NCBI GenBank assembly: GCA_963849305.1
Contig: CAWKGV010000025.1
Span: forward strand, 12,987 to 76,986
Direction: 5' to 3'
DNA length: 64,000 bases
Source of the DNA: CAWKGV01 sp963849305
GTDB lineage: Bacteria; Pseudomonadota; Alphaproteobacteria; Acetobacterales; Acetobacteraceae
The translations under genes were made by a program, and so were the position numbers. The notes under the pieces were generated by a model that was not told the origin of the DNA, searched no databases, and was given only the letters and a program-made list of their open reading frames with translations. Of the stretch, positions 18,821-29,002 are shown one piece after another. Within the stretch, counting starts at the first letter, position 1, and every line of letters starts with the position of its first letter.

Positions 18821-20203
18821 TCAGTTCAAGAAAACCTTCCCCGGGTTCAGGATGCCCCGCGGATCGAGCGCCAGTTTGACCGAACGCATCACCGCCAGCG
18901 CCTCCGCCCCGTGCTCTTGCTCCAGGAACTCGCGCTTGCCGATCCCGACGCCATGCTCGCCGCTGCACGAGCCCTCCGCCGCGAGCGCGCGCGCGACGAT
19001 CTTCTTGTCGAGTTCCCAGGCGCGCGCGAGCGCGTCGGGCTCGGGCGGTACCAGGATCACGGTATGGAAGTTGCCATCGCCCACATGCCCAACCACGGCC
19101 GCGGTCAGGCCGGAGGCGAGGATGTCCTCCTTGGTGCCAAGAATGGCCTCGTCGAGCCGGGAGATCGGCACGATGGAATCGGTGGTAAGCGCCTGGTGCC
19201 CCGGCTTGAGCGCCAGCGCCGCCCAGAGCGCGTCGTGCCGCGCTTGCCAGAGTTTGACCCGCTCAGCCGGGTCGGTTGCCCAGCGGAACCCCTTGGCACC
19301 GCAGTCCTTGGCGATCTCCTCGGCCTGCCGGGCCTGTTCGGCAACCGAGGCCGGCGTTCCGTGGAACTCGAAGAACAGGCTCGGTAGCGGCTCCAGCCCG
19401 TCGAGCTTCGAGTAGGCGATGCAGGCGCCCATCTGCACATCGTCGAGCAGTTCCATTCGTGCCACGGGAACGCCCGACTGCATCACCGCGATCGCCGTGT
19501 CCACGGCGCCGCGAAGCTCAGGGAACTGGCAAGCGGCGGAGGAGATTGCTTCCGGGATGCCGTGTAAGCGGAGCTGGATTTCGGTGATGACGCCGAGCGT
19601 GCCTTCCGAGCCGATGAACAGCCGTGTGAGATCGTAACCGGTGGACGATTTCCGCACCCGCCCGCCGGTTTTGATTAACCGCCCGTCGGCGAGCGCCACT
19701 GTCAGCCCCAGCACGTTCTCGCGGATCGTGCCGTAGCGAACGGCGTTGGTGCCCGACGCGCGCGTGGCGCACATCCCGCCCAACGTGCAAAGAGCGGTGC
19801 CGGGATCGACTGGGAAAAAAAGTCCCTGATCGCGCAAATGCTCGTTGAGCAGCGGGCGGGTGACGCCGGCTTCCACGCGGCAGTCCATGTCGGGCTGGCT
19901 TACCTCGATGATGCGCGTCATGCGCGAGAGGTCGAGCGTGATGCCGCCGCGCACCGGGGTCACATGGCCCTCCAGCGACGTGCCGGCGCCCCACGGCACC
20001 ACGGGAACGCCGTGGGCGTAGCACAAATTGAGCAGCCGGGCCGCCTCATCGGAGGTCTCGATGAATGCCACCGCGTCGGGCAGCGCCGGAGGCTGGGTGT
20101 CCTGACCGTGCGAGTGATGCTCGCGAAGTGCGGCGTTGGTGGTGAGCCGCCCGCCCAGGAAGTCGCGGGCTGACCGGATCACCGCCTCAACGGGACGTGG
20201 CAT
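18821..20203 (-). CDS. FAD-binding oxidase, GlcD / D-lactate dehydrogenase type
   Basis: 460 residues from ATG 20203, chosen because it falls just after the upstream gene's stop, whereas longer frames run into that gene. The PCMH-type FAD domain is clear: VPVVPWGAGTSLEGHVTPVR near 65, VDPGTALCTLGGMCATRASG near 130, and YDLTRLFIGSEGTLGVITEI near 190. The C-terminal oxidase domain has HVGDGNFHTVI and CSGEHGVGIGKREFL. Related enzymes oxidise D-lactate, glycolate or 2-hydroxyglutarate and pass electrons to a quinone or cytochrome. It starts 7 bases after the Liv-type binding protein on the same strand, so the ligand of that protein might be the substrate or a precursor. Confidence 0.9.
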   Translation of the reverse strand: MPRPVEAVIRSARDFLGGRLTTNAALREHHSHGQDTQPPALPDAVAFIETSDEAARLLNLCYAHGVPVVPWGAGTSLEGHVTPVRGGITLDLSRMTRIIEVSQPDMDCRVEAGVTRPLLNEHLRDQGLFFPVDPGTALCTLGGMCATRASGTNAVRYGTIRENVLGLTVALADGRLIKTGGRVRKSSTGYDLTRLFIGSEGTLGVITEIQLRLHGIPEAISSAACQFPELRGAVDTAIAVMQSGVPVARMELLDDVQMGACIAYSKLDGLEPLPSLFFEFHGTPASVAEQARQAEEIAKDCGAKGFRWATDPAERVKLWQARHDALWAALALKPGHQALTTDSIVPISRLDEAILGTKEDILASGLTAAVVGHVGDGNFHTVILVPPEPDALARAWELDKKIVARALAAEGSCSGEHGVGIGKREFLEQEHGAEALAVMRSVKLALDPRGILNPGKVFLN

Positions 20204-20210
20204 GGCCGCT

Positions 20211-21548
20211 CTAAGTGTAAGGCCCGAGTTTGCAGCCGAACGCGCCGGGCGCCTGCATGATGCCTGGCCCGGGCACAGTGTCGATGACATCCCAGTAATC
20301 GTCCGGGCTCTTCATCTCGGAGGGCTTCTTGCCGCGCTGGATGAACACCGGGCGGACGAGCTGGTGATCCTCCGGCCGGAACCACACCTCGCCCAGCAGC
20401 GAATCGAAATGCTGGCCCTGCTCATAGGTCTTGATCACGCTCGGCGGATAGTAGGTTCCGGCCTCGGAGACCATCCGCGCCCAGCAAGCGATCTGCATAT
20501 ACCCCGTCTCGGCGGTCCAGTCCGGCGTGTAGTTGTATTTCTTCCGAAACTCGTCGAGGAACATCTTGGACAGCGGATATTTGTCCTCGAGCGTCCACCA
20601 CCAGTCTGTGGCGGTGAAGACGCCCTGGGTGATCTCGGGTCCGACCTCCTTGGCGAGGAATGGCACGGAATATGCCACTACCAGGGTCATCTTCTTCAGG
20701 ATACCGAACTGGTTGGCCTGCTTGGTCGAGGCGACGGCGTCATTGCCCCAGTTGATATTGACCAGCACGTCGGCGCCGCTGTTGGCGATATTGAGCAGGT
20801 AGGAACTGAAATCGCTGGTTCCGAGCGGCGAGACCTGGTTGGTCACCGTGGTCCAGCCGCCCTTGCTGAGGTACTCCTCCATCGAGTGTTGCACGGTATG
20901 ACCATACGTATAATCCGGGGTCATGTAGGCCACCTTCTTGTTCCGCCCGAGGTTCTTGATCAGCACCGGGCTGAGCGCGGCGGAGGAGGTCTGGCCATAG
21001 AAGCAGGTGCGGAACGAGTAGCGGGTGCAGTCCTTCCCGGTGGTGTCGTTGGAACCGCTGACCCCGGGCAGGTAGATCACCTTTTCTCGCTGCCCTAACT
21101 TGTTGCAGGCCACCGCCACGGCGCTCGAGCAGCTTCCGGTAACCATGATGGCCTTGTTCTCGGAGATGAACTTCGAGAGGTTCTGCACCGCGACGTTCGG
21201 CTTCAACTCGGAATCAGCGACGCCGTAGATGAGCCGCTTGCCGAGCAAACCCTTGCTCACCTTGGGAGCCATCTTGCGGATGAGTTCGTTGCCATCGTTG
21301 ACGTGCCCGATCGCCAATTCGTAGCCCTTGAGTTCGTCATCTCCCGGTACCGAATAGGGTCCGGTCGAGGGAGGGTCGAGGCCGATGAAGGCGGTGTCGC
21401 CGGAAACACCCGCCGGCCAGGTGCCGATCGGTGCGTGCTCGGCCGCCCGGCCAACCCGCGGCAGGCCCGTGGCCAACCCTCCGAGCAGCCCCGCTCCCAG
21501 CCTCAGCGCGTCACGACGTGTCGGCGCCAAACCTCTGTCGAACCCCAT
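20211..21548 (-). CDS. ABC transporter substrate-binding protein, Liv/urea type (paralogue 1)
   Basis: 445 residues. A Tat-type signal is seen at the start (PTRRDALRLGAGLLGGLATG, twin Arg followed by Ala-X-Ala near GRAA). The periplasmic-binding type I fold follows: STGPYSVPGDDELKGYELAI, VMVTGSCSSAVAVACNKLGQ region near 125, GGSGSNDTTGKDCTRYSFRT-like block near 150, and VAYMTPDYTYGHTVQHSM near 195. The branch resembles UrtA-like ABC binding proteins rather than classic LivJ. It is a close paralogue of the protein encoded at 21785 on the other strand: both share PIGTWPAG after the signal and PDYTYGH. Its own permease genes are absent here, so it may share the LivHMGF set to the right, or serve with the FAD oxidase downstream. 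Confidence 0.88.
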   Translation of the reverse strand: MGFDRGLAPTRRDALRLGAGLLGGLATGLPRVGRAAEHAPIGTWPAGVSGDTAFIGLDPPSTGPYSVPGDDELKGYELAIGHVNDGNELIRKMAPKVSKGLLGKRLIYGVADSELKPNVAVQNLSKFISENKAIMVTGSCSSAVAVACNKLGQREKVIYLPGVSGSNDTTGKDCTRYSFRTCFYGQTSSAALSPVLIKNLGRNKKVAYMTPDYTYGHTVQHSMEEYLSKGGWTTVTNQVSPLGTSDFSSYLLNIANSGADVLVNINWGNDAVASTKQANQFGILKKMTLVVAYSVPFLAKEVGPEITQGVFTATDWWWTLEDKYPLSKMFLDEFRKKYNYTPDWTAETGYMQIACWARMVSEAGTYYPPSVIKTYEQGQHFDSLLGEVWFRPEDHQLVRPVFIQRGKKPSEMKSPDDYWDVIDTVPGPGIMQAPGAFGCKLGPYT

Positions 21549-21784
21549 CTGCCTCTCCTCGCACGTCCCTGGCCCGCCGCTTCAAGCCGGCTTGGCGCCG
21601 GAGTGTGGCAATGTTTCTCGGCTTGGCAAGACTGGTTTCGTTGGCCAACGGAGAAGTGTCCCTAGCGTTCTTGAGGCGGGGCTGGCGTCTCCTCTACCGG
21701 GGTCAGTATGGTCCTTAGATGACGGCGACAAAAAGAGACGCCATGCTGCGGTGACGGCGTCCGCGATTTGGCAAGGAGGCGCTC

Positions 21785-23135
21785 ATGAGGATGGCGAAAC
21801 GGCCGAGCGAGCTTAGCCGCCGGGACATGACCCGAACTCGGCTTCGGCGCCGGGACGGCACTCGCCCTCGCAGGCGCGGTGCCGCGTTGGGCGCGGGCGG
21901 CCGAACAGGCCCCGATCGGCACGTGGCCGGCGGGCATTCAAGGCGACTCCGTTTTTGTCGGGGTCACGACGGCGCTGACCGGTCCCTACTCGGCCGACGG
22001 CAAGGACGTGGGACTTGGCTACGAACTGGCATTCGCGGAGATCAACGCGGGCGGCGGCACGGCCCGAAAATGGGGCCTGGCGGGCAAGGGGGTACTCGGC
22101 AAGCAGCTCCGCTACAAGGTCGCGGACACCGAGACCAAGCCTAACGTCGCGGTCCAGGCGCAAACGCAATTCATCCAGAGCGACAAGGCCATCATGGTCA
22201 CGGGCTGCATCTCCAGCGCGACGGCGGTTGCGCTGGAGCAGCTCGCGCAACGGGCCAAAGTGCTGAACATGGTGGGTGGCAGCGGCTCGAACGACACCAC
22301 CGGAAAGGACTGCAAACGTTATGCCTTCCGCTCGCAACCCTCGGCCTATATGGCGGCGAAGGCACTCGCGCCGGTGATTGCTCGGCAGTTGGGGCACAAC
22401 CTCAAAGCCGCGTACCTAGTGCCTGATTACACCTACGGGCACTCGGTCTATGGCTCCATGACGGAGTTTACCAAGCCGTTCGGCTGGACGGTGGCGAGCG
22501 AGCAGGTGGTACCGGTTGGAACCAACGACTTCAGTGCCGCCCTGCTCAACATCGCCAACAGTGGTGCGGAGGTGTTCGTGAACGTGGCGTTCGGCAACGA
22601 CGCCGTCGCCTCCACCAAGCAGGCCGCGCAGTTCGGCGTGCTCAAGAAGATGAAAATGGTCGTGCCGAACATTTCATCCTTCCAGGCGAAGGAGGTGGGC
22701 GCGGAGCTAATGAAGGGCGTTTACGGCACGTTCGATTTCTGGTGGACGCTGGAGGACAGATACCCGCTGGCCAAGGATTTCGTTCAGGCGTTTCGCGAGA
22801 AATACAAATACTACCCGCGCTGGGGTGCGCATATCGGCTACATGCAAACGTATGTATGGGCCTTGTCGGTAGAGCGGGCAAAAACCTTTTATCCGCCGGA
22901 GGTGATCAAGACCCTGGAGGCATCGAAATCCGAGCCATACGATAGCACGCTGGGCAAGGTGTGGTATCGGGCCGAGGACCATCAACTCATCCGCCCGGTG
23001 CCCGTGGTGGTCGGCAAGGCCCCCGGCGCCATGAAGAACCCGGACGACTTCTATGATATGGTGGAGGTCGTGCCGGGCGAACAGGTCATGAGCCCGCCCG
23101 GCATGTTCGGCTGCCACCTCGGCCCGTACGTCTGA
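21785..23135 (+). CDS. ABC transporter substrate-binding protein, Liv/urea type (paralogue 2), frameshift in the signal peptide
   Basis: A strong AAGGAGG at 21773-21779 precedes ATG 21785, which begins a Tat signal, MRMAKRPSELSRRDMTR. Then the frame is wrong: the sensible continuation LGFGAGTALALAGAVPRWAR, leading into AAEQAPIGTWPAG, is one base away. Removing one base near 21833-21836 joins them into a protein of about 449 residues, the same size as paralogue 1. Without repair, translation could begin only at 21879 (418 residues), with no export signal. The mature part has LTGPYSADGKDVGLGYELAF, a VMVTGCISSATAVALEQLAQ block and PDYTYGHSVYG. It is first in the operon with livH, livM-livG, livF and ggt. 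Confidence 0.88.
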
Positions 23136-23168
23136 GCCAAGCAAGAACCGGAGGACGGACAAGAATCC

Positions 23169-24044
23169 ATGCCGAGCGGGGCGCTGCTGCTGGCCCAGGC
23201 ATTCAATGGCCTGGCGCTTGGGACGCTGCTGGCATTGGTCAGCAGCGGCCTGACCATCATCCTCGGCACGCTCGGCGTGCTGAACTTCGCGCACGGCGCC
23301 CTGTTCATGGTGGGTGCTTACGTCATCTTCGTGGTGGCCGGCTACACCGGCAGCTTCCTGGCCGGGCTGTTCGCCGGATGGGCGTTCATGCTGGTCGTGG
23401 GGGTGCTGATCGAACGCGTGATCATCCGCTGGTTCTACAACCGGCCGCCTGAAGACCAGATCCTGGTGACCTTCGGCGTCGCCATCATCCTCATCGAGGC
23501 GGTGCGTGCCATCTTCGGCGGAGCCAGCCAGCATGTTTCGGTGCCGGGCTGGGGGCAGGGCGTCGCGCAGATCGGCTTCCTGATCTATCCCACCTATCGG
23601 CTAGAGCTGATCGGCATTATCGCGGTCCTGCTGGTCGGTCTCTATGTCGTGCTCTATCGCACCCCGATCGGCTTGGTGGTGCGCGCGGGGATCGAGGACG
23701 CGCGCATGGTCGGCATTCTCGGCATCAATGTTCGCCTCGCCTTCCTGCTTGTGTTCGCGATCGGGGTCGCCGCGGCCGGGGTGGCGGGAGCGCTGTACGC
23801 GCCCATCGTCTCAGTGGACCCCGACATGGGCGCCGAGTTCCTGGTCGAGTCCTTCGTCGTCATCGTTATCGGCGGCCTCGGTTCCTATCCCGGTGCCGTG
23901 GTCGGCGGCATCGTCGCCGGCGAGATCATTAGCATCACCAGCGCGTTCAACTCGGCGTATTCGGAGGTGGCGCTCTATGCGGTGATGGCATTGATCCTGG
24001 TGCTGCGCCCGCAAGGGTTGTTCGGCGCGGAGGGCCGGGTATGA
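23169..24044 (+). CDS. Branched-chain amino acid type ABC transporter permease, LivH family
   Basis: 291 residues, very hydrophobic with about eight predicted helices. It shows the LivH marks LALVSSGLTIILGTLGVLNF near 20-40 and AHGALFMVGAY, and the cytoplasmic loop YRTPIGLVVRAGIEDARMVG near 160-180. GGLGSYPGAVVGGIVAG near 240 is the typical C-terminal conserved loop. It forms the inner-membrane channel with the LivM part of the next gene. ATG at 23169, preceded by GGAGGA; its stop overlaps the next gene by 4 bases (ATGA). Confidence 0.92.
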   Translation: MPSGALLLAQAFNGLALGTLLALVSSGLTIILGTLGVLNFAHGALFMVGAYVIFVVAGYTGSFLAGLFAGWAFMLVVGVLIERVIIRWFYNRPPEDQILVTFGVAIILIEAVRAIFGGASQHVSVPGWGQGVAQIGFLIYPTYRLELIGIIAVLLVGLYVVLYRTPIGLVVRAGIEDARMVGILGINVRLAFLLVFAIGVAAAGVAGALYAPIVSVDPDMGAEFLVESFVVIVIGGLGSYPGAVVGGIVAGEIISITSAFNSAYSEVALYAVMALILVLRPQGLFGAEGRV

Positions 24045-25859
24045 GACCCGCCCGCATCCCGTTCCTGCCCGAGTTGGCGTTGCTCGCGCTGCTGGTCGGC
24101 GCGCCGTTCGTGCTGCCCCATGCCGGCTTCTCGTTTGATCTGATGGAGCGCATCCTGAACTGGGGCCTGTTCGGGCTCGGCTTCGATCTGTTGTTCGGCG
24201 CCACCGGCCTGCTGTCGTTCGGCCAGGCGGCGTTCTACGGCACCGGGGGATTCGTCGCCGCCTATCTGCTGGTCAACAACGTGATCGGCAGCGTCTGGCT
24301 CGCCTTGTTCATCGGCACCATCTTCGCTGGCGTCTTCGGCCTGATCGTCGGCTGGCTCGCGGTGCGCCGCATCGGCATCTACTTCGCGATGATCACGCTG
24401 GCATTCGGCGAGATGTCGTTTTTCCTGGAGAACTCGCCGCTGTCGGCTTTCACGGGGGGCGAGAACGGGCTGCCCGGCGTGCCGGTGCCGAGTATCGGCT
24501 CGATAGCTCTGAGCCAAGGACTGCGGTTATACGGGCTGCTCGCCGGCTTTTTCTTCGTGGGATTCATCCTCGCCCGGCGCATCCTGCATTCGCCGTTCGG
24601 CGCTGTGCTGCGGGCAACCAGGGAGAACACGGCGCGGGTGGCGATGCTTGGGCATTCGGTGCCGGGCTATAAGCTCGCCGTGTTTGTTATCGCCGCGCTC
24701 TACGCGGGGCTCGCGGGTGGGCTGCTCGGGGTGTTCCAGAGCTACATGCCACCCGATGCGTTCACGCTCGATACCTCCGGCGAGTTGGTGGTTCAGACCG
24801 TGATCGGCGGCGTCGGCACGCTGATCGGACCGATGGTTGGCGCGACGGTCTGGCTCTACCTGCGCGACAACTTGCAGGCCATTCCGGGCATCGGGGCACT
24901 GTGGAAGCTGATCCTGGGCGTGATCTTCGTGGTGCTGGTGATGGCGCTGAGGCGCGGCATCTGCGGGGAGATTGCCTGGCTGTTCGCCGGTCGCCGCCAC
25001 GCCACCGCAGAGGCCGGCGTGGCGGAGGAGGGGGATGCCGCGGCCGAACTGCCGCCGCCGGCGCCGGAGCTTCCCATGATCGCCCCGCTGGTGCGCGCCG
25101 AGCCCGACGCGCCGGCGCTGCGGGCGATCGATCTGTCGAAGCACTATGGCGGCCTGCGCGCGGTGGACGGCGTGTCGTTCGCGGTGCGGACCGGCTCAAT
25201 CCATGCGGTGATCGGCCCCAATGGCGCCGGCAAGAGCACGCTGTTCAAGATGCTGCTCGACGAGGTGCGGCCGACCCATGGCGAGGTGCGGCTGTTCGGC
25301 CGGCGAATCACCGGGCTCGGCGCGACCAAGACGGCGCAGCTCGGCATCGGCAAGAGCAACCAGCTCAACCAGCTGTTCCTCGACCTGACCGTGGCGCAAA
25401 ACCTTCGCGTCGCCGCGCTGGCACGTCGGCGCGGGCCGTTCCGCGCCGACCTGATCCGCGCCGCCACCAGCATCCACGTGGTGGAACGGCAGGTAGAAGC
25501 GGCGATGCAGACCGTCGGGCTCGGCCACCGGTCGGAGACGCCGGTCAATGTGCTGCCCTACGGCGAGAAGCGGCGGCTGGAGATCGGCATGGCGCTCGCC
25601 ACCGGACCGAACGTGCTGCTGCTGGACGAGCCGCTGGCCGGGATGAGCCCGGCCGAGCGCATCGCCACGCGCCAACTGATCCGCGAGATCGGTCGGACCC
25701 GTACGCTGCTGATTGTCGAGCACGACATGGACGCGATCTTCGAGTTGGCCGAGCGGATCACGGTGCTCTACGACGGCCGGCTGCTGGCCGACGGCACGCC
25801 GGAGCAAATCTCGGGCAACGAAGCGGTGCAAGATGCCTACCTAGGAGGGCTGCACGCGC

Positions 25860-25873
<14 letters not shown>
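24041..25873 (+). CDS. Fused LivM permease and LivG ATP-binding protein
   Basis: 610 residues. Residues 1-320 are a LivM-type permease with about nine helices and the signature loop LRATRENTARVAMLGHSVPGYK near 190 and GGVGTLIGPMVGATVW near 255. A linker of about 35 residues rich in Ala, Glu and Pro leads to a complete ABC ATPase from about 360: Walker A GPNGAGKSTLF, Walker B VLLLDEPLAGMSP, and the switch His in LLIVEHDMDAIF. The signature region reads LPYGEKRRLEIGMALA, which is the LivG-type variant of LSGG. LivM and LivG are usually separate genes, so the fusion fixes a 1:1 ratio. It overlaps livH by 4 and livF by 14 bases. Confidence 0.93.
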
Positions 25874-26558
<685 letters not shown>

Positions 26559-26570
26559 AAGCGAGCCGCC

Positions 26571-28346
26571 ATGTTCACCACTCGCCCCGAAATCGCCGGC
26601 ACCTTCGGCATCGTCGCCAGCACGCACTGGATCGCCAGCGGCGTCGGCGTGAGTGTGATGGAGCGCGGTGGCAATGCCTTCGATGCGGCCGTTGCCGCCG
26701 CCTTCGCGCTGCATGTGGCCGAGCCGCATTTGAACGGTCCCGGCGGCGATGCGCCGATCATCCTGCATTGCGCCCGCAGCGGCACCCAACATGTGATTTG
26801 CGGCCAGGGCGTCGCGCCGCAAGCGGCGACCTTGGAGCGGTTCGAGGCCCTCGGGATTGACCTGATCCCGGCCACCGGCCTGCTGCCCGCCGTGGTGCCG
26901 GGAGCGTTCGACGCCTGGTGCCTGCTGCTGCGCGATTGGGGCACCTGGGAACTGAAGCAGGTGCTGGACTACGCGATCGGTTACGCACGGAACGGCATTC
27001 CGGTTGTGCCGCGAATCAGCGCGACCATAGAAAGCGTCCGTCCGCTGTTCGAGACGGAATGGGCCTCCTCGGCCGAGGTGTTCCTGCCAAACGGCAACAC
27101 GCCGGCGCCGCACACCCTGTTCGCCCGTCCGGCACTGGCCGAGACCTTCGAGCGGCTCTGCCGCGAGGCGGTCGGCGCGAGCCGCGAGGCCCGGATCGAC
27201 GCCGCGCGTGACGCCTGGTACCGCGGCTTCGTCGCCGAGGCCGTGGACCGGTTCTTCCGCTCAACCGAGGTGCTGGACGTGACCGGCCGCCGCCATCGCG
27301 GCCTGCTGTCCGCCGATGACCTGGCAAGCTGGTCCGCGACCGTCGAGGCGCCGGTCGCCTACGACTATCACGGCCATACGGTACTGAAATGCGGCCCCTG
27401 GAGCCAGGGACCGGTGTTCCTGCAACAGCTCGCGTTGTTGCGGGGCTTCGATCTCGCGGCGATGAACCCGCTCGGCGCCGACTTCATCCATACCGTCGTG
27501 GAATGCGCTAAGCTCGCCTATGCCGATCGCGAGGCGTGGTACGGCGATACGCGCTTCGCCGATGTGCCGCTCGGAACGCTGCTGTCGGACAAGTATAATG
27601 AACAGCGCCGCCGCCTGATCGGCCCGCAGGCGTCCCTGGAGCTTCGGCCCAGCGAGTTGCCGGGGCGCACCGCCTGGGTTGACCGGGAGGCCGCGAGCCG
27701 GGCGCAGCTTCTGGCAGGCGAGCCGGGCGCCGGTGAGCCGACCGTGGCGCGGCTCGGGGTAATTGGGGCCGACACTTGCCATATCGACGTGATCGACCGT
27801 CACGGCAACATGGTCAGCGCCACACCGTCCGGGGGCTGGCTGCAATCCTCCCCGGTGATCCCCGGTCTCGGCTTCCCAATGGGCACGCGTGGGCAGATGT
27901 TCTGGCTGCGTCCCGGCCTGCCCAACAGCCTGGCGCCAGGCAAGCGCCCGCGCACGACCCTGTCGCCCAGTTTCGCGCTGCGCGACGGCAAACCGTGGAT
28001 GGCGTTCGGCACACCCGGCGGCGAGCAGCAGGACCAGTGGTCGCTGACCTTCTTCCTGCGCATGGTCCACCACAATATGAATATCCAGGAGGCGATCGAC
28101 GCGCCCGCATTCCATAGCGAGCACTGGCCCTCGAGTTTCTGGCCGCGCGTCGCGCGACCCGGGAAGGTGGTGATCGAGGGCCGCTTCTCCGACGCCGTGC
28201 TGCACGAGCTGGCGCGACGTGGACACAGGGCGGAAAAGGGCGAGGATTGGTCCGAAGGGCGGCTTTCGGGAGCACGCGTCGAGGGCCGGCAATTCCGGGC
28301 CGGCGCCAATCCGCGCGGGATGCAGGGTTACGCGGTGGGGCGCTAA
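26571..28346 (+). CDS. Gamma-glutamyltransferase family protein
   Basis: 591 residues, single-chain precursor expected to self-cleave into two subunits. The likely cleavage/nucleophile Thr is in GADTCHIDVIDRHGNMVSAT near 400, corresponding to the TTH motif of GGT; the Cys in place of the second Thr is a small departure. GNAFDAAVAAAFALHVAEPH at 33-52 and PGGDAPI are the N-terminal substrate-site blocks, and GKRPRTTLSPSFALRDGKP near 460 is the C-terminal one. No clear signal peptide is seen, so it is probably cytoplasmic, unlike E. coli GGT. It lies 12 bases after livF in the same operon, which suggests the transporter brings in gamma-glutamyl or similar amide compounds that this enzyme then cleaves. 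Confidence 0.87.
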   Translation: MFTTRPEIAGTFGIVASTHWIASGVGVSVMERGGNAFDAAVAAAFALHVAEPHLNGPGGDAPIILHCARSGTQHVICGQGVAPQAATLERFEALGIDLIPATGLLPAVVPGAFDAWCLLLRDWGTWELKQVLDYAIGYARNGIPVVPRISATIESVRPLFETEWASSAEVFLPNGNTPAPHTLFARPALAETFERLCREAVGASREARIDAARDAWYRGFVAEAVDRFFRSTEVLDVTGRRHRGLLSADDLASWSATVEAPVAYDYHGHTVLKCGPWSQGPVFLQQLALLRGFDLAAMNPLGADFIHTVVECAKLAYADREAWYGDTRFADVPLGTLLSDKYNEQRRRLIGPQASLELRPSELPGRTAWVDREAASRAQLLAGEPGAGEPTVARLGVIGADTCHIDVIDRHGNMVSATPSGGWLQSSPVIPGLGFPMGTRGQMFWLRPGLPNSLAPGKRPRTTLSPSFALRDGKPWMAFGTPGGEQQDQWSLTFFLRMVHHNMNIQEAIDAPAFHSEHWPSSFWPRVARPGKVVIEGRFSDAVLHELARRGHRAEKGEDWSEGRLSGARVEGRQFRAGANPRGMQGYAVGR

Positions 28347-28599
28347 TCGCGATTCGCTATGGCATGTATTAGCTTGGGGTGTTCACAGCACTCGGGCCAC
28401 AGAGGATAGATCCATGCGTCACGAGCCTCCCGACGCGGGTCACCGAACCGCCCGATCGTCAACGCCTCACCCATTGCCCCTTCAAGGACGAGCCTCTAAA
28501 TCACGCCGCCCGGATTTGCGCCAAGGGCCGGGACTTGTGTGAATCCCGTAGCCATAGCCCAGGGGAGGAGCCTCCTAATCCCGGGGGAGGGGTCGCGAG

Positions 28600-28642
28600 A
28601 TACTAAAGTGATTGCCTAGCTTTTGCAGGCATGATACTAAAG
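28600..28642 (+). promoter_or_regulatory. Two 9-base direct repeats upstream of the arsR-type gene
   Basis: ATACTAAAG occurs at 28600-28608 and again at 28634-28642, 34 bases apart, in a GC-rich surrounding. The second copy overlaps the first possible start codon (ATG 28631) but precedes the GTG at 28646. Paired sites like these are typical of autoregulation by the regulator encoded next. Candidate operator only. Confidence 0.4.
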
Positions 28643-29002
28643 CTTGTGCTTAACCAACTGCCCCCTCTCGATCTGGCGTTCCAGGCGCTGGCCGATCCGA
28701 CGCGTCGCGCCATGATGGAGCGACTGTCGCGCAGTCCAGCGTCGGTCAGCGAATTGGCGCGTCCGTTCATGATGTCGCTGCCGGCGGTGATGCAGCACCT
28801 CGCCGTGCTGGAAAGCTCGGGCTTGGTGCGCTCGGAGAAGGTTGGCCGGGTGCGCACCTGCGAGATCAATCCGGCGGCCCTGAGCCAGGCGGAGCAATGG
28901 ATTACCCAGCGCCGGATCGAGTGGGAGCACCGTCTCGACCAACTGGGCCACTACCTCGAAACCCTGAAGCACGAAGGAGATGATGATGGCGCAGGCACGT
29001 GA
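28631..29002 (+). CDS. ArsR-family helix-turn-helix transcriptional regulator
   Basis: 123 residues from ATG 28631; a GTG at 28646 gives LNQLPPLDLAFQALADPTRR, closer to the usual start of this subfamily and leaving the ATACTAAAG repeats free as operator. The winged helix is clear: ALADPTRRAMMERLSRSPAS, then SVSELARPFMMSLPAVMQHL as helix-turn-helix, and LVRSEKVGRVRTCEI as the wing. It lacks the Cys metal-site motif (CxC) of ArsR/SmtB sensors, so it is not a metal sensor by sequence. This subfamily is normally fused or linked to SRPBCC/AHSA1 proteins, as here: the next gene overlaps its 3' end. Confidence 0.9.
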   Translation: MILKLVLNQLPPLDLAFQALADPTRRAMMERLSRSPASVSELARPFMMSLPAVMQHLAVLESSGLVRSEKVGRVRTCEINPAALSQAEQWITQRRIEWEHRLDQLGHYLETLKHEGDDDGAGT

